This document shows positions 63,201-64,000 of a stretch of 64,000 bases of DNA, in pieces. The notes under the pieces are model-generated. The model saw only the letters and a list, made by a program, of their open reading frames with translations. It did not search any database and was not told the origin of the DNA. A program made the translations under genes and the position numbers. The stretch covers positions 3,906,001 to 3,970,000 of the forward strand of contig CBDCBG010000006.1 of NCBI GenBank assembly GCA_965214325.1, in the 5' to 3' direction. Numbering within the stretch: the stretch's first letter is position 1; every line of letters begins with the position of its first letter. The stretch comes from JAJEFO01 sp965214325 (GTDB taxonomy: Bacteria; Pseudomonadota; Alphaproteobacteria; Rhodobacterales; Rhodobacteraceae).

Positions 63201-64000
63201 ATGTGGTCGCTTGGCCCCGTGGCATTCGCCAGCCCATGGCTGCTCCCAGGCCTGCTGCTGCTGCCAATTCTCTGGATTCTGCTTCGGACCGTGCCACCGG
63301 CGCCGGTTCGACGGCTATTCCCCGGCGTAGCCCTGTTGCCTGGCCTCACGGATGACGAGATGCAGACCGACCGGACGCCCTGGTGGCTTCTGTTGCTGCG
63401 GGTGTTGGCGGTTGCGGCCGCCATCATCGGGTTTGCGGATCCCGTCCTGACCCCTCGAACGGACACGGCTCGCGACGGACCGCTGCTGTTGCTGTTCGAC
63501 GGCAGCTGGGCGGATGCGCCGAACTGGTCGATGCGGAACGAGCATGTCGAGAGTCTTCTTGGCGAGGCTGCCGTGGCAGGTCGGGAGACCGCCATTGTCT
63601 CGCTGACCGACCTGCCGCCGTACCCGGGCTTGCCGTTCCGCTCGGCGAGGAGCTGGCTGCCGGAACTTCCAGGAATTGCGCCCGAGCCATGGATGCCGGA
63701 TGGGCCCGCGCTGTTGTCCTGGCTGTCTCATCTCGACGGCAGCTTCGACACGTTCTGGCTTTCGGACGGGATCGCGCATGATTGGCGCAGTGCGGCGCTG
63801 GCTGAACTTCAGGAACGCGGGCATGTGTCCGTCTTCGAGTCCCGGCATCCGGTCGTGGCGCTGAAGCCTGCAAGAACCGGCGACGGGACAATCCAGGTGC
63901 CGGTTGCAAGAAGCCGGAGCACTGGAGCAAGTTCGTTGGCGGTTGTGGCGCATGGCCTCGACCCGACCGGAATGGAGCGGCAGCTGGCGCGTGTCGACGT
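63201..64000 (+). CDS. BatA-like N-terminal membrane protein (3' partial; possible DUF4159 protein)
   Basis: The frame from ATG 63201 is open to the last base, so the C-terminus lies outside the window; 266 residues are visible. An N-terminal membrane segment (SPWLLPGLLLLPILWILL), the VRRLFPGVALLPGL loop and a second helix (PWWLLLLRVLAVAAAIIGFA) match the BatA-type start. A VWA-like core follows (GPLLLLFDGSWADAPNW). In related genomes such a gene follows moxR-DUF58 and ends in a DUF4159 domain. Confidence 0.85.
   Translation, partial: MWSLGPVAFASPWLLPGLLLLPILWILLRTVPPAPVRRLFPGVALLPGLTDDEMQTDRTPWWLLLLRVLAVAAAIIGFADPVLTPRTDTARDGPLLLLFDGSWADAPNWSMRNEHVESLLGEAAVAGRETAIVSLTDLPPYPGLPFRSARSWLPELPGIAPEPWMPDGPALLSWLSHLDGSFDTFWLSDGIAHDWRSAALAELQERGHVSVFESRHPVVALKPARTGDGTIQVPVARSRSTGASSLAVVAHGLDPTGMERQLARVD

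Noticed and set aside
1..64000. tRNA or rRNA genes and CRISPR arrays
   Set aside because: No cloverleaf with a T-arm GGTTCRA pattern, no rRNA-like sequence and no regularly spaced repeats were found on reading both strands; a covariance search would be needed to exclude a divergent tRNA.

Overview
The window is a G+C-rich stretch of an alphaproteobacterial chromosome, most likely Rhodobacterales (Rhodobacteraceae-like). The evidence is conserved gene order: tldD, coxB-ctaB-(small membrane protein)-ctaG-coxC-surf1-thrC-M16 peptidase-GNAT; ffh, GNAT, short chorismate mutase, rpsP, rimM; groESL with a CIRCE element; hsp20-DUF1150; DUF1285 divergent from moxR-DUF58. Coding is dense, with many 1-11 bp overlaps (ATGA, GTGA, TTGA) and several GTG or TTG starts. 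No tRNA, rRNA, CRISPR array, prophage or plasmid function was found.

Region by region. (1) 1-15,900 is an accessory catabolic region: a 5'-truncated aldehyde dehydrogenase with an iron-type alcohol dehydrogenase, a psuK-psuG pseudouridine degradation pair preceded by a truncated LysR regulator, a sulfatase, and a dppABC(DF)-lacI peptide-type ABC operon. Two near-perfect LacI-type operators lie between dppA and a divergent P-loop nucleotide kinase. A decayed stretch with an antitoxin-like fragment follows. (2) 15,324-21,300 is a branched-chain-amino-acid-type ABC transporter (livK-G-F-H-M order) coupled to a MocA-like nucleotidyltransferase. (3) 21,510-25,300 is translation and secretion housekeeping on the minus strand. 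(4) 25,498-27,251 is a complete insertion sequence, apparently ISKra4 family, with inverted repeats, a perfect 9-bp target duplication and a frameshifted transposase. (5) 27,298-36,900 holds a DMT transporter, groESL, hsp20-DUF1150, YdcH, purE-purK-NUDIX, pdxJ, metY and an enoyl-CoA hydratase. (6) 37,293-44,429 is a second peptide-type ABC system (oppA-B-C, divergent oppDF) with an ArgE-family deacylase. Its oppC is broken by an exact 59-bp direct repeat. (7) 44,630-51,790 has an Lhr-like helicase, topA and tldD. (8) 51,949-59,373 is the cytochrome oxidase assembly block running into thrC, an M16 peptidase and an acetyltransferase. (9) 59,374-64,000 has a broken acetyltransferase, DUF1285, and a moxR-DUF58-membrane protein set cut by the window end.

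How the genes work together. The accessory islands are uptake and salvage oriented (two oligopeptide-type systems, one LIV system, one DMT carrier, sulfatase, pseudouridine breakdown) and sit between conserved housekeeping blocks. The best-supported regulatory logic is LacI-family control of the first dpp system and possibly of the divergent kinase, HrcA/CIRCE control of groESL, and a sigma-32-type promoter for hsp20-DUF1150. Each of the three solute-binding-protein genes is followed by a strong hairpin before its permease or ATPase genes, which would favour higher expression of the binding protein. I did not find a clearly unprecedented multi-gene system. The strongest leads are the LacI-operator-linked kinase/transporter locus, the LIV transporter-MocA coupling, and several fresh lesions.
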